A DNA stretch of 64,000 nt, taken from assembly GCF_000346465.2 (NCBI RefSeq), contig NC_034009.1, forward strand, positions 30,872,131 through 30,936,130. Direction: 5' to 3'. This DNA is from Prunus persica (lineage: Eukaryota > Streptophyta > Magnoliopsida > Rosales > Rosaceae). The position numbers were made by a program, and so were the translations under genes. A model generated the notes under the pieces. The model worked only from the letters and a program-made list of their open reading frames with translations, did no database searches and was not told where the DNA came from. Shown here piece after piece: positions 24,096 to 37,283 of the stretch (positions within the stretch are counted from its first letter, which is position 1; each line of letters begins with the position of its first letter).

Positions 24096-26403
24096 ATGGC
24101 CGGCGCGGTAGCCGGCGGGGAGGACCGTACATCGGACCTGCTTCAATTACTTAACGACGTCGTAGTGGCCAGCAAAGGCTGCCGCGCCGGCTCCTTTAAG
24201 AAGGACTGCACCGATCTGGTCCGCCGGATCGCCCTCCTCACCCATTTGTTTGAAGAGATAAGGCTGTTTAAAGGCCGCGAATTTGGACCGTTGGATGCGT
24301 CCACTTCTTCCACGAATTCCAGTTCGAGAGAATCTTGGGCGTCTGATCTGGTGGTGGCTCTCCAGGGCGCCAAGCGCCTCGTTTTCCTCGCCACCAACTT
24401 TACTTCCAATTCTACCCCTTCCGTCCCCGTCAATCACAATGTACATTTCTCTTTCACTTCCCCTTGATAATTCTCTTCGCAATTTTGTTGATTTAATTTT
24501 GTTTTGTTTGAATTGAAAATTTTCATCTTTTTTAAAGGACGAGGCGAGCAAGAAGATAAGCTTCCAATTCCAATGTGTGACGTGGAAATTGGAGAAGGCG
24601 TTGGCCGACATACCGTACGATCAGTTCGATATCTCGGAGGAAGTTGAAGAACAGGTAACGACTAAACCGTGTGGATTGTTTGTTGGGCTCTGTTTTCTCT
24701 GTCACTACTATAATTGAACTTCAGTTTAAACTTCAATAAAAGCCATTAGCCATTCCTTCCATTTTATTTTTTTTAAATTAAAACAAAAAAAAGTGAAAAA
24801 TCGTGTTTTTGGCAAATGTTAGGTTGAGTTGGTTAGAGCCCAATTGAGAAGAGCCATAGAAAGATATGGGTCTGGTATGAATTCAAGAAAGATGTCATTT
24901 CATGGCCTCTCCCAGTCTCTGGTAGAGTCAGGCAAATGGGTTTACGTAGAGAACAGTGCAAAGACGATTGCCAATATTCCCAGAAGCTTTAGTGCTGAAT
25001 CTGCTGATGAGATGACGATTCATAAAACCCGAAGCTTGAGCAACTCCTGTGAGCCTCCTTCACTCTGCTTGGCCAATGAAATCCAGGTTGATGGTCAGGA
25101 GGATGATATTAAGAAGCCTGATGCCACTGCAATTCCTGATGATTTTATATGCCCAATATCTCTGGAATTAATGAGGGATCCTGTTATTGTGGCCACGGGT
25201 CAGGTATGCTAGAAATGCCATCTTTTTCTATTTTTATTTGGCTTCATATTTTTCTTCCATCCAAATTCTAGCTTTGCCCTTCGATTAGTTTAATGCCCAG
25301 AACTCGAACGGTTTTTGCAATTTTTGATTCTGTAGACGTACGAGAGATCTTACATACAGAGATGGATTGACTGTGGGAACACAACATGCCCCAAAACTCA
25401 GCAAAAGCTCCTATATTTGACACTAACTCCGAATTATGTTTTGAGAAGCCTGATTGCTCGGTGGTGTACTAACAACATTGAGCACCCCACCGGGTTTAGA
25501 AACGGGAAGATCAAGAAGAGTGATGGATCCTTCCGAGACATTAGTGGAGACATAGCAACCATTCAAGCCTTGGTTCGCAAGCTCTCCAGTGGATCAACTG
25601 AGGAGCGTAGAGCTGCTGCAACAGAAATTAGATCGCTGTCCAAAAGAAGTACGGATAACAGAATATTATTAGCAGAAGCAGGTGCCATACCAGTTCTGGT
25701 CAACCTCATCACAACAGAAGATGGATTAACACAAGAGAATGCGGTAACCTCCATTCTCAACCTCTCAATATATGAGAACAACAAGGGGCTTATAATGCTT
25801 GCTGGTGCTGTTCCTTCAATTGTCCAAGTCCTCAGAGCCGGAAGCATGGAAGTGAAAGAGAATGCAGCGGCAACCCTTTTTAGTTTGTCACTTGCCGATG
25901 AGAACAAGATAATAATTGGTGCGTCCGGGGCAATTCCTGCTTTGGTGGAGTTGCTTCAGAATGGGAGCACCAGAGGGAAGAAGGATGCTGCAACAGCACT
26001 GTTCAATTTGTGCATTTATCAAGGTAACAAAGGCAGGGCTGTTCGGGCAGGGATTGTCAAACCCTTACTGAAGATGCTTACTGATTCAAGCAATTGTATG
26101 GTTGATGAAGCTCTGACTATTATGTCTGTCCTTGCTAACCACCAAGAGGCCAAAGTCACTATAGTGAAGGCTGGCACCATACCTGTTCTGATAGACCTTT
26201 TGCGAAGAGGTCTGCCTCGTAACAAAGAGAATGCAACTGCCATTTTACTTGCCTTGTGCAAGAGAGATACCGAGAGCCTTGCCTGTATAAGTAGGCTTGG
26301 TGCAATCGTACCCTTGACAGAGCTCACGAAGAGCGGCACAGAGAGGGCCAAACGGAAGGCTACTTCATTGTTGGTGCATCTTCGAAAATTACAGCAGCTA
26401 TGA
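24096..26403 (+). CDS. U-box/ARM-repeat E3 ubiquitin ligase (PUB10/PUB11 type)
   Basis: Four exons, 24096-24440, 24538-24654, 24823-25203 and 25336-26403, all phase 0, giving about 636 residues. Order: an N-terminal UND-like helical region (FKKDCTDLVRRIALLTHLFEEIR near residue 35), a U-box at about 259-333 (PDDFICPISLELMRDPVIVA, then TYERSYIQRWI and CPKTQQKL), and ARM repeats from about 370 to the end (for example GAIPVLVNLI, ENAVTSILNLS, GAIPALVELLQ). The U-box recruits E2 enzymes and the ARM repeats bind substrates or receptor kinases. Plant PUBs of this class (PUB10, 11, 13, 14) act in hormone and defence signalling; which one this is cannot be settled here, so no symbol is given. The intron that splits the U-box is supported by clean GT-AG borders. 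No lesion is seen. Confidence 0.92.
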
Positions 26404-28084
26404 CACTGTAGTTGTAGCAGCGCGAATATTATCCTATTTGTTTCATTCCTCCAATTTTTTCTCTCTCAATGAATGTTCTTCCACTTTTCCTTTTGTGGTG
26501 TGAAACTGAGAATACGAGCTTGAGGCGAATAAGCCGATCTCAATGCTCTGTATATTCGTTTTCCTTCTTGAAGAGTTCGAAATGTTCATTTGATGCATTG
26601 TTTGTTGCAACATTCTTTACTTACTGAAAGATTTGCTTTCATGTTCAAGCGTCTGTTGTGTGGCCATAAAATTATTTCCTCCTAATAATCCAGGGATTTG
26701 TGTCACGGACTGTATATTATTAAGTTCTAAATACGAGGCAAGCTTGTTTATTGATTGTTGAATTTCCAAATTGTCAACCAAAATTTGATTTGAATTTTTT
26801 TTTTTTAGTTTCGTCCTAAATATTTTCTGACATTCAAGATTCAAAATGCATAGGGACGCCAACGCAAACCAAAACCCAGGAAACTTACAGGTCGAATTAG
26901 CAAGAACGAATGATAAAGGGTTTAACTGTAATTTTCAAAGAGGAGATGGAACAGCAAATGTGATCCTTATCCATTATCCTTTTAAGGTGGGACTATGACC
27001 AGGTCATTGATCATCGACATCACCTCAATCGACATCACCTCAAATTGCTTAAGTTTTCACACAAGCTTCAGCAATGAATATAACTTGAATAGGACCCTTG
27101 TGAATGCTGATGCATATGCTTAGCTTCAACTTGTCAACTGCAGTTTAATTTCCCATGTTTCCCATGCATTCATGCAAGTAATTTCGTGTTACTTTTGGGT
27201 ATACATTTCTAAATTCCAATTCGGATGGATATTGCACGTGAAACAGAGTCAGATATTTTTATAAGAGCTGCAGGAAAGTTAGCTTCCTGAGTGAATGGAA
27301 TTTCATTCATTGTTGTGCTAAGATAATGTTGTTGAGAAATAATCGCTTCCAAGTTGATGAGCGGACCATCATTTTGGACCCAGTACTTGGACTAACTAGT
27401 TTGTGTCACTCAGTACTAAGCCACTAGTCCACATCATCAATGCTGCCAAATTAACTACCGTACATTAGAGCTTAATCACTAATTAATCATTTCCAAAACA
27501 ATAAACTAAAAGCTAGTCTTAAAAGGGTATCGCTACTATAATTTAATTTTTATTTGTTTAGGCATCGGAAACATGAGTTAGAGATGGACTTACAGCTTGA
27601 AGTTTTTTTCTTTTCTTATTGTTAGTATATGTCTTTTAAAGTTTAACCAATTCAAAAATCTAGCAGTCCACAATTACGATAAATCTAGCCTACTACATTT
27701 TGAAATCTTAGATCGGTTAGATAGAGTCACATCTCATCAACCACGTCTTCATGGTTACCCTTGAAATTATCTTTTCCTAACACAATAATTGATAGTCAAA
27801 TTTCTCACATGATCAATAGAATCCAAAGAGGAAAATCTGAACAAGTCCGACCCGTGATTATCGTGAACTGTTACACACAAAATATGATCATTGTTCCACA
27901 CATCACGGGTTTTTGCGATAGGATCGTTGAAATTGCATATAAAAAGCACAAAACTCAAAAGTAAAGGATTCACAAAGTATATATTATATTAGAAATTAAT
28001 ATCGAAAGCGAACGCCTACGTACTTTATGATAATGTCAAAGCTCATGAGCTAAGTCGTTTTTTCAAAAAAATTTGCCTTCTTTG

Positions 28085-28090
28085 TTGACC
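28085..28090 (+). promoter_or_regulatory. W-box-like motif
   Basis: TTGACC, the core bound by WRKY factors, about 195 bp before the PADRE start codon. One copy is weak evidence, but PADRE genes are often stress-induced. Confidence 0.25.
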
Positions 28091-28197
28091 AACGACCACT
28101 ATAACAAAATCCAACTACCCATAGAACCACGTCTCTTTCTTATACCCACCATGGCACCATTTCCAAATTCCATGTGAGATCTTAGCCTCCCTTTAGG

Positions 28198-28207
28198 TAT
28201 AATAAAA
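28198..28207 (+). promoter_or_regulatory. Probable TATA box of the PADRE gene
   Basis: TATAATAAAA ending 75 bp before the start codon, the right distance for a TATA box with a short leader. Confidence 0.45.
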
Positions 28208-28282
28208 GGGCCACTTCAAAATTTCAAAACCAAATAAGATTATTATTTTCCTGGTCACTGAGCTAGCGAAGCTCCTACTCCA

Positions 28283-29638
28283 ATGGGGAACAGTTTGGGA
28301 GGTAAAAAGAGTGCAAAGGTGATGCAAATTAGTGGGGAGACGTTCAAGTTAAAGACACCAGTGCAAGCTGGCGAGGTAGTAAAAAACTACCCAGGTCATG
28401 TTCTGCTAAAATCAGAGGAGGTCAAGCATTTTGGGGTTCGAGCAAAGCCTCTAGAGCCATACCAAAACCTTGAGCCAAGAGGGATTTACTTCCTTGTTGA
28501 GCTGCCAAAGGTTGAGCTTCCAAAGGAGAGAGTTCCAAGAAGGGTGAGGTCAGGGATAAACATGAGCGCTAAAGACAGGCTCGAGAGCCTCATGCTGTCT
28601 CGGAGGTCGGTTTCAGACCTTTCTGTCATGAAATCATCGTCTGCAGCATCAGCTAACAGCATTGTGCCCGAGGAGGAGGCAAGAGAGATTGATGGGGCGG
28701 TGCGTGTGAGGATGAGGCTTCCAAAGGTACAAGTTGAGAAATTGATGAAGCAGAGCAGAGACGAGGCAGAGGCAGCTCAGAGGATTGTGGATCTTTGCTT
28801 GGTCAACAACAACAGCGGTGGGCAAAAGGCAAGTGAGAAGACCAATGGCAATGGAGGTTTTGGTTTGAACCAGCAAACGCATTGGAAGGATGGCGCTCAT
28901 GGAAGACTACTTGGATCACAAGGCATCAGATCGCGTGAGGTATGGTTTCTCAGAGACATGGATCCTGTTTTTCTGCCATGTTTAGTGGTGTTTTGACATT
29001 TTGGTTTGTTTTGTTTGCTTGAGACGTTTAGAAATGTTGTTGTTGGACCAACAAAACTAACAAGTAATTTAAAACCGTCAATTTTGGGTCCTGATTTCAG
29101 GGCTCGACTTCCTTGACTTTGATATGAGCTCAAGCCAAGCTCAGCCTTCCCCTGAACTTAAGTATAACCAAATCATACCTTTACTTAGCACTCACCTTAA
29201 TATACAAATTGCAGCTGAACACATGAATTACAAACGTGAGTTAGACGAATTAGTCAAGGAAGCGTGTCTACCTCCTTACAATTAAGTCACAATGGTAGCC
29301 AAACATGCCTAGCACCGAGAAAAACACGTTCAAATAAAGGATCTAACTTCTAAGAGTTTGGGCCTTTTGAAAAGGAAAAAAAAAAAGACTTAACTAGTCA
29401 ACATTTTCACCTGCTCTACCAGCCTTAATTAGTTGCATACAACAACCACTTAGTAGTTACCACTTACCACCACTCTGTTTCCTTCTAACATGTTTTGGTA
29501 GCATTTCGAAGACCAATTTATTTGTTTATTTGTTTATTTTCATTATGATCAAAGAAATATTATTTATTGACTTCGCAGAAACGAGTGAGTTTCCGACCAG
29601 ACAATGAAGGAGAGATACAAGTAGCTGTGGCTTCTTAA
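28283..29638 (+). CDS. PADRE/DUF4228 domain protein, two exons
   Basis: Exon 1 is 28283-28939 and exon 2 is 29579-29638, with a 639-bp GT-AG phase-0 intron, giving about 238 residues. The N-terminus (MGNSLGGKKSAKVMQISG), then FKLKTPVQAGEVVKNYPGH and EPRGIYFLVELPK, is typical of DUF4228, also called PADRE. MG at the start suggests N-myristoylation, as in many members. Reading on past the exon 1 donor gives a similar-length but wrong tail that stops at 28996; splicing instead joins REKRVSFRPDNEGEIQV and an ending VAVAS, like the conserved C-terminal motif of this family. Family members respond to pathogens and abiotic stress; molecular function is unknown. The splice is inferred from sequence only but fits in frame, borders and motif. 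Confidence 0.87.
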
Positions 29639-30740
29639 CAAGTAGCGGCCAGTAGCCAGTAGGCAGTGTAGTGTAGTAAATGGCCCTAAACTCGAACTGG
29701 AGTTGTTCTTGTTTGTGTCCACCTGCTGTTGCGGTGTACGGCAACACACTCAAAGAGTCAAAGCGATAGAGGCAGCGTTGTTTTGTGAGTGTGGTTGGAC
29801 GAGTAACATAATTTTCCTCTAAACTCTCTACTTCAGTCTGCGCAGTATCCCATCAACCACACACTTGTGGTGATCGAGGATTATTTATCTTACAGCAACT
29901 GATGTAATTACATTATACGGCATAATTATGACTTGTAGTCAAACTTTTTCACCTTCTTAATTGTTTCTTCTTCTTCATCATGTGATGCCTCTGGACCATA
30001 CCTACAGTTTTGAGAAAGTTTTAAGATAGAAAATTTTCTTTGAAAAAGGAGGGGGAAACTTAAAACATAGAAGAATTTAACTCATATTTCCATCATTTGG
30101 GTGTGAATAAACTTACATTGGGAAACGAGTAAACATATGAAGCCAAAAGTATAAAGTTTTTTTATTTTATTTTATATAAACGAAAGTTACTTGACAGGGA
30201 TTTTCAGAATTCTTTATACCAAAAGTACATTTCAAAGTTTCTTATCCAGAGGGGTTTATATTCAGCATTAGCCCAATAATACATAGCTAAGACGAATGAT
30301 AAAGTACTCGACACATGTGACTTAAAAAGATACATGTACTCCAAGTAAAGATGCATATTCCCAGATAGATGTGCTCAGAGAATTCAGCGAGAGAATAGTA
30401 ATGAAACTAATAAAAATTTGATATTTTACTGATGAAGCACGTGGACAACAAATCCAATGTATGAAAATTTGATTTACATTTGTCTACTTCTACGTCACAT
30501 GGCTATCCTTTACATTGGTGGTAAACTTGACATGCAAAATAACAGTTGCCAACTCTTCCCAATTACAGCGGTAACAAATCTCATTTGGGTTAATTCTGCC
30601 CCGTATACAAAAGAAAGGGGAAGAAAAAAATGGAGGGATTTCCCTCCTCTCTGTTTATCAGCAATAACAATTCCCCTGTTCCTTATTAGTGAACACATCT
30701 TTTGTGAACAAAAGAAAGAATATGCAATGATGCCTGCTGT
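29639..30740. other. Intergenic region between convergent genes
   Basis: Holds the 3' ends of the PADRE gene (+) and the FAB1C gene (-). No other gene, RNA or repeat recognised. Confidence 0.5.
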
Positions 30741-33700
30741 TCATGACGACCATTGATCAGGTACAGTAAGAAAATAGGTGGTCATTGCCTTCCGGAATCT
30801 TTTCTTGTATTGCTTGGGAGAAATGATCGTCGGAGCAGCATTCTTTGGACCGCCCAGGATTCCAGATGCCTTCACCCATGTCTCCAAATGTTTGTCCCAC
30901 GTATATTGTCTCATAAAATCAATGATCCCCAAAACCAGCTCCTTCCGCTCATCGTCCACCCCAACCAGCAGTGAGTAGTCCATTACATCAACAGACTGGA
31001 GAAACATGACATAAGTTAATAGCTACACTAGTTAGCATTTATAGTTTGGAGGCAATACTGTCAACAAAATGGTTCAATCCCATGAAATGGGGGAAGTGCA
31101 CATACAAGCACAGGAGAAGCTATGGAAGATGCAAAAAAAAAAGGAAGAGGGCGAAGGCATACCGCTAAAAATGATGTATCATTCCAAATAGCTCTTTCCA
31201 GGCTTCTCTTTGCTTTGCTTCCAAGAAATATGGGTTTTGTACGTAATGATTCCAACAAATTCATATCCAACAGTACTTTGTTTCCCCCTGTTGTATCAGA
31301 ATTGTAACGGGATCGAGCAGACCCCTTGAGATCATATACCCTTGAAATATTTCTTTTAAAGAACAGGTTCTCCATCACCATCAAATCCATTTTAGTTTCC
31401 TTCCCACCTTTCAGGTGTTTAACAGTGACCTGCCAACAAACCAGTGTAACAAGATCACAAGAATATTTAAGCCATTACCCACTAGTACTAATCCGTGTGG
31501 TGCACATACCAATAAAGAGAAAGTAAACGAATAAATAAATAATCAAAGGCGGCCTAACCTGATATATACCAAGAACCTTGGCAAGACAAGTTGGACTTCC
31601 AGAGCCAAGGGAGTCTGTCAAATATTTAAAATACTCAGGTGCGAACTCCTGAAAGGATTCCAATTCTGTCTTTGTGACTTGTTTTACGATGAATCTATCG
31701 TCCAGAGATTTCGCAAAATATACATTGCTCTTCCCCCCTTGTGCACTCCACCTCTGGCAGCGGCTCAAAGATCGTACAAAATCTACTTCACTGGGACAGC
31801 ACTTTTTCCTAAGAGAGTCAAACTGCTTTGCAAAATAACAAGTCACAGAAAATTTCACTTTGCCTACAGTATTTGAGGACTCGTCCCCAAAGGAAATCCT
31901 TAAATGTGGAGATCTTTTGGCATCTGCAAACAGGTTACCCATGGATGATGCAGCATCTTCAGATCCATAACTTCCGTAGTGGATATAATCCAAGTCCATA
32001 GAGCCAAAAGACTGCCAGGGTGAAAATATGGAAGGTGCAGAATCTTCTTTATAGCTATCATGATTACTCCAGCCTCCTTGATGATCATTCAAATTATCAG
32101 CAACCCAATCCTCATAATCCTTGGAACTAAGGGCATATGATATTATGCTAGTGGGCTCACTATCATAAACACCAACAACTATGTCATTGTTGCTTGTCCG
32201 GGAAAGCAGCAACCGGACCCCATCAGCTATTTGAGATGCAGAGGAGACAAATGAGGGTGTGAAACTGAGTATTGAATCCAACTTCTGTGCCTCTCGTGGA
32301 AATGCCTGGGAATGAGACCTTCTTACACTAGACACAGGATCTCTCACCATACTCTTATAATCTCCAGAAGCATGGAATGATCTAAGTGTCGACAAATGCA
32401 ACGAAGAAGGGGGCAATCCCTTCCTGATCCTTTCTTCGACTCTTACTGCAGAATCAAAAGAATGAACTCTCATTGACGACATTAACCTCCTGAAAGGAGG
32501 ATCGTCATTTTGACTTGTCTGCTTGACAGCACCAGCTGGGAGTCCAACTGCAGATGTACAAAGAGGCAGAGCTTTCACCAGAAGTTGATCAGTTCCAGTC
32601 CATGCAGAATCTATTCTCTCAGAAAGAGTAGATTTATGGGAGGGGGAGCTTTCACAGGATGTCTTATTAACAATTTCCCTATCAGAATGTATTTCATCCT
32701 CTCGGCTATAATGGCATGATACTAACATGGGGTCTTCAGAAGGTTCATGCGTTGGTATATTTGGTTCTTTATCTGGCGATAAATTATTTCCAGGATGCAC
32801 TTGCAATTTTGAAGATTCAGACACATTATCTTCATGGCCATAATCAAACCTGCCATCCTTACTAGATGAGTCACTTATCAACTCTTGCAGGCGGACAAAA
32901 GATACACCCCCTTCTGTGGCCATAGAAGCAGGATTTTTTCTGAGGAGTGAGTCCAGTGAATAAAGCTGGCGATCCCAAACATGAGAACCAATTAAAAGAG
33001 AGCGTCTCAAGCGATTTAGCTCCAGAATGTCTACTACAGCCATTTGGCCTGGTTCTGAAGTCCCCACAAATGCAGGTTGCAGAAAACCCTATTAAAAGAA
33101 CCAAGGAAACTAGATTAGCAAAAGCCAGATTCATTGTCCACAATGCATAAATATGAACTATATACCAGGAAACATGCGATAACAATCAGTCACAAAAACA
33201 TCATAATGATACTATATTTTGTACTTACAATGTAGTCATTTCTTTCCTTTTTAAGCAGATCTTTCAGCTCCATGATGTGGTTCTGTAATTCACTTGCACC
33301 TGACATTTCACGTCCAAAAGATCTATTTTTCTCTTCCATGCAGTCCAGTACATCAGATATCTCCGCATATAAGGTTTCCATTTTTCCCATAAGCTGCAAA
33401 AAAGAATTGAGATCTCGTAAAATTGCAAAAGTTACAAAACTAGTTCAGCATTCAGCACCAGTCGAGAAATTATTCAAAAATCAGATTAAATTTTTTAAAA
33501 GCACCTCGGTTGCCTCTTTTCTTATCCACTCTGGCTGAACTTGGCCATTGAATTCAAGCACTGAAGGGGGCAAGTGGACAGAAAGAATATCAATGGGCGA
33601 ATATCGGAAGAATGCAACCATACTCCCAAACCTGTTATACAAGAGTTGCCAATTTGAAATAAGATCACTTAATACTTGAAAAATTAACCAATCCAAATCT

Positions 33701-36700
33701 ATTAGTACTTACCCATAATAACGGAGACAGTCCCGTTGTAATGAATGGCCACAAGTAGCAACACGATTAGCAGTTGCGTGATTTGAAAAACTCAATTCCA
33801 AGAACTTTCCAAAAGAAAGTCCCCAGGCAGCATCTGACATGACTACTCTACGTGTTGCTGGTGGAACCCCATCTATATGGGCACACCTTAGACAACGGTG
33901 CCACATCCATATTTTATCATCTCTCTCCCCAGGGAGCTTTAGTGAAGGAAGGCGTCTTACATTAATGGTAAGGTTTCCTTGCTGATGGGTATAACATAGA
34001 ACATGGGCTTCAGCAGGCTCTTTACAAGATCGACAAAAAGATGTCTGCCAATTATAAAACTTATTAACTATAATTCCATAATAAGAACTAAAATAAGGAG
34101 GGAGGGATTAAGTAAACTAACAATGAATTACCTGATCAAATAAGTCATCACGAAGATATCTGCCAAGTGGCTTATCAAAGCAGCCATAGAATTTTATCCG
34201 CAGAAGCCGGGAGCGTTCACAAACAGTTCCTTTCAGTACACAATGGCTTGAAAACGATACCAATATGCTCTGATGAGTGTCAGCAGAAGAGAAATACTCG
34301 CTTGAAACTTCATTGTGGTCAATTCTTTCAGAGGTTGTCAACTCATGAATATCCTCATGTTGACTCCAGTTATGAGGCAAGGTTTCTTGCAACTCTGGTT
34401 GGGAAAGATTTTTTGTGACAGAAGAATGGGCAGTTAGCCCCTTTATATCCTTGTATTGAGATGGAGAAGAGTCCAAAAATACATTAGATGCTAAATCATC
34501 AGTATATGCATCAGAAAATGTATTTCCAACCACACAGTCCACAGAACCATTAGACAAAGGAAAATTGTGCTCGGGATCAAGATGCTCAGACAAAGATTCT
34601 AATCCTTCAACTTCTGGTTTCAGACCCAAAATGTCATCATCTTGAGCAGAAGCAACAGCTACAGCTTTGGAATTGCTTGAACTAAAAGAATTAGGGACTA
34701 CCGAAATTGTATCAGCTGTTGTCCTATCTGGTATAGTAATTGAGTGTCTCAGTGTCGTCTTGGGCAGAGTAGCACCCTCATCAGCAAGGAAAGAAGTTTC
34801 AAGGGATAAATGATAAGCTGCAAACACTGCATACTGGACAACATCTTTGATCTTCTTTAGTTCTTCAACACATGCACCCTTCAGCAGGACCTACAACAGA
34901 TAATGACAAAATTAGGGACAGCCAGACTAAATCCTTATGCTATATCAGAATGCAGATTATGAGTATATTAAATAAAAATATTATTAAAAAAAACAGCAGA
35001 TACTCAATTTGTAAAAGAAATAAACCAAATGTTGTATATGGAGAAGATTACTGTGCAACAAAGACGCCTTGGACACCCTTCAAAAAACATCAGGGTTTTC
35101 TGTGGTTTCTTGTTAAACTGATTGGCTGGCTCACGCTGTTCAGAAATCTTTTCTAACCGGAACAATTCACAATGTCCCAAACGAGTTTTAGGGATATCGT
35201 CAATTGATGGAGTAATAAGTGCGCCAGTACACCGGGCTATACGCTCTAGTACTGGCCTTTTAACGTTCAAGACTAATGATATTTCCTTTTCTAGCAGATA
35301 GTCTTGAGCATACGACGATACACTTTTTTCTACCAGTAGAACATTGGGGCGGAGAGCCTCTATCTTTGAGATAATCATCCTAAGATGATCGTTTTCCTGT
35401 TAAAAAAAGGACAAAAATTCATTTACAGAACTTTAAAGATAAAAGAAATTGTCTTTAAAGAAAGGGAGAGGGAGAGAGAGAGAGAGACAAAACAAAACCT
35501 GATGTAGTAATGTATTAAAAGACGCCAACTGGTTCGGAACTTTCTGATACTCAAGCGATCCTCCTAGAATAAGTAATCTAGGATTTTTGTACTGCGAGGT
35601 CATGCGCTTGTGCTTTATATTCTTTGTACAAACTACTCCTTTTACAAGGGTACTGCAAAATCCAAAATGTTTAGCTTAAAGATACAATTAAGCCACTAAA
35701 ACAAAGATCTGCAAAATGTAAGGAAATCATACCTGTCACTTGGACTTCCTGATGCAACACATTTAACTTTCACATAATCACCAGGATCCATACTGCCTCC
35801 TCTGCTAGTGTCCGGTTTAACAAAACTTGCAGCTTGCCATGCTATTGTTGTAACTATGTCAAGCCAGTCCTCATCTCCATCCTCTTTGCCCACGAAACCC
35901 TCACCTTGTAATAGTTGTGATACAAGAGCTCTAAAATGTCCCTGTACCACAGCTCTAAGCGGTTCCTTGTTACCCTCATTCAGTTTCTCCTTTGCAGGAA
36001 ACATGTTCGAAAGGCTACTACTTGATGAAAATACTGCACCTGAATCTCCAATATCATCATCTTCATCATCATAAGAAAAAAAATTACTCTCTGCCTCATC
36101 ATTCTCATCATCAGGCGGAGGGGGATACCAGATGAGACCATTGTTTTCAAAATCCAGTGGCCTCTGTGATTTCTCATATTGGCTGCGGAAAACTGACAAG
36201 TCATCAGAGCAATCATCAGTAATATCTGGATCCTCAGTCCCTTTCTCAGGCCTTTTTAAAACAGCCGTAGTCTGTTGACCAAAGGGACCGTCATTCTGAG
36301 ACAACGGGATTCCCTCCTGCCCCTGCTGTACAGAATGCCCAACTCTACTAGAAGTATAATAAATTCTAGATGGGCAATCAAACTGATTTGATCCCGGTGA
36401 CCTTGAACGGTAAAACTCATTTCTAGCACTAACACTACTTAAATCTATATCCAAATTGTCATCACAATATTCACTTGAAGGGCTGAAAAAGTTCTTTCCA
36501 GATTCCTCTGCCTCCTCTTCGTCACTCCTACATTAGAAAGCAGAGAATTAGATAAGCACCATATTCACTTGGGGAGGGAGCTGGAGAGAGACATAAAGAG
36601 AGCCAAAATGAAAAGGCTATGTCCAAATTTTGAATACTATAGCAGTTAAAGAGATTAAAGCATAATTACATAAAACATTTAGTGCAGCATCTTGATGCAC

Positions 36701-37283
36701 TACATGTAATCTGAAGGAAAGCATACCTGCTAAAAGAGCGACGAACGGATATTGGAGATGGGTGAGAACTAAACATAGTCATACTCCTCACAGCATGAGG
36801 AGAATACCCACAATCCCGGGCTTCAAGAAACTTTGAGAACTGATCACTGTGAATGGATTCATTATCCACAGAACACTTGACTGTTTCACCACTAAAACAG
36901 GGGGATGGTGGTTCAGGGCTTTCTCGGGGAGAGGCAGAAGGATGCACTTTCTCACTATACTTTCTTCCACTTTCCCTCCTTAATCTAACCTGAGAACAAA
37001 ACTTGCAGAACTTAGTAATACTCTCTCCAACCTCATCATTGCTCTTGATGCCACCCCATTCAGAGCCCTGAATACACTTTCCACAAATCCATCGGCCACA
37101 GCTTTGGCAGTGGTATCTATGACCAATATCAGTGGTATTTGTATTGCAATCACAACACATCTTGCAACCGTTACTAGGCATATCAAACTCGCCGGACAAA
37201 CACCGTGATTCCCTTGCTCTCCTAGAAACCCAAGACTTAACTTTCTCTATTAGATCTAGTAGTGATCTATCAGGTATTCCCAT
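30741..37283 (-). CDS. FAB1C: PI3P 5-kinase, FAB1C type
   Basis: Eleven coding exons: 37283-36727, 36527-35733, 35652-35499, 35396-35052, 34890-34132, 34044-33713, 33631-33505, 33393-33229, 33088-31559, 31429-31163, 30995-30741; about 1761 residues, phases consistent throughout. It converts PI3P to PI(3,5)P2 on endosomes and vacuoles. Domains: an N-terminal eight-cysteine FYVE-like zinc region (about 43-96), acidic low-complexity sequence, a Cpn60/TCP-1-like domain (about 365-640), a conserved Cys-rich linker (about 850-1080), and the PIP kinase (about 1400-1750) with [37 protein letters not shown] and [12 protein letters not shown]. The start [18 protein letters not shown] matches the N-terminus I recall for Arabidopsis FAB1C; an ATG seven codons upstream (37302-37304) is possible. 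The FYVE basic signature is altered (HRYHCQ for RRHHCR) and WxxD is missing, which fits the FAB1C/D branch rather than FAB1A/B. Confidence 0.92.

Larger units (their letters stand above)
26404..28282. other. Intergenic region
   Basis: 3' untranslated region of the U-box gene followed by AT-rich DNA. Short open frames near 26617-26862 and 27761-27964 resemble nothing I know and are not called. The last 250 bp are the promoter of the next gene. Confidence 0.45.

Noticed and set aside
27761..27964. 67-codon open frame
   Set aside because: AT-rich, unlike any family, and matched by an equally long antisense frame.
28940..28996. C-terminal extension of PADRE exon 1 by read-through
   Set aside because: It crosses a good GT donor, and splicing to 29579 restores the family-like C-terminus in frame.
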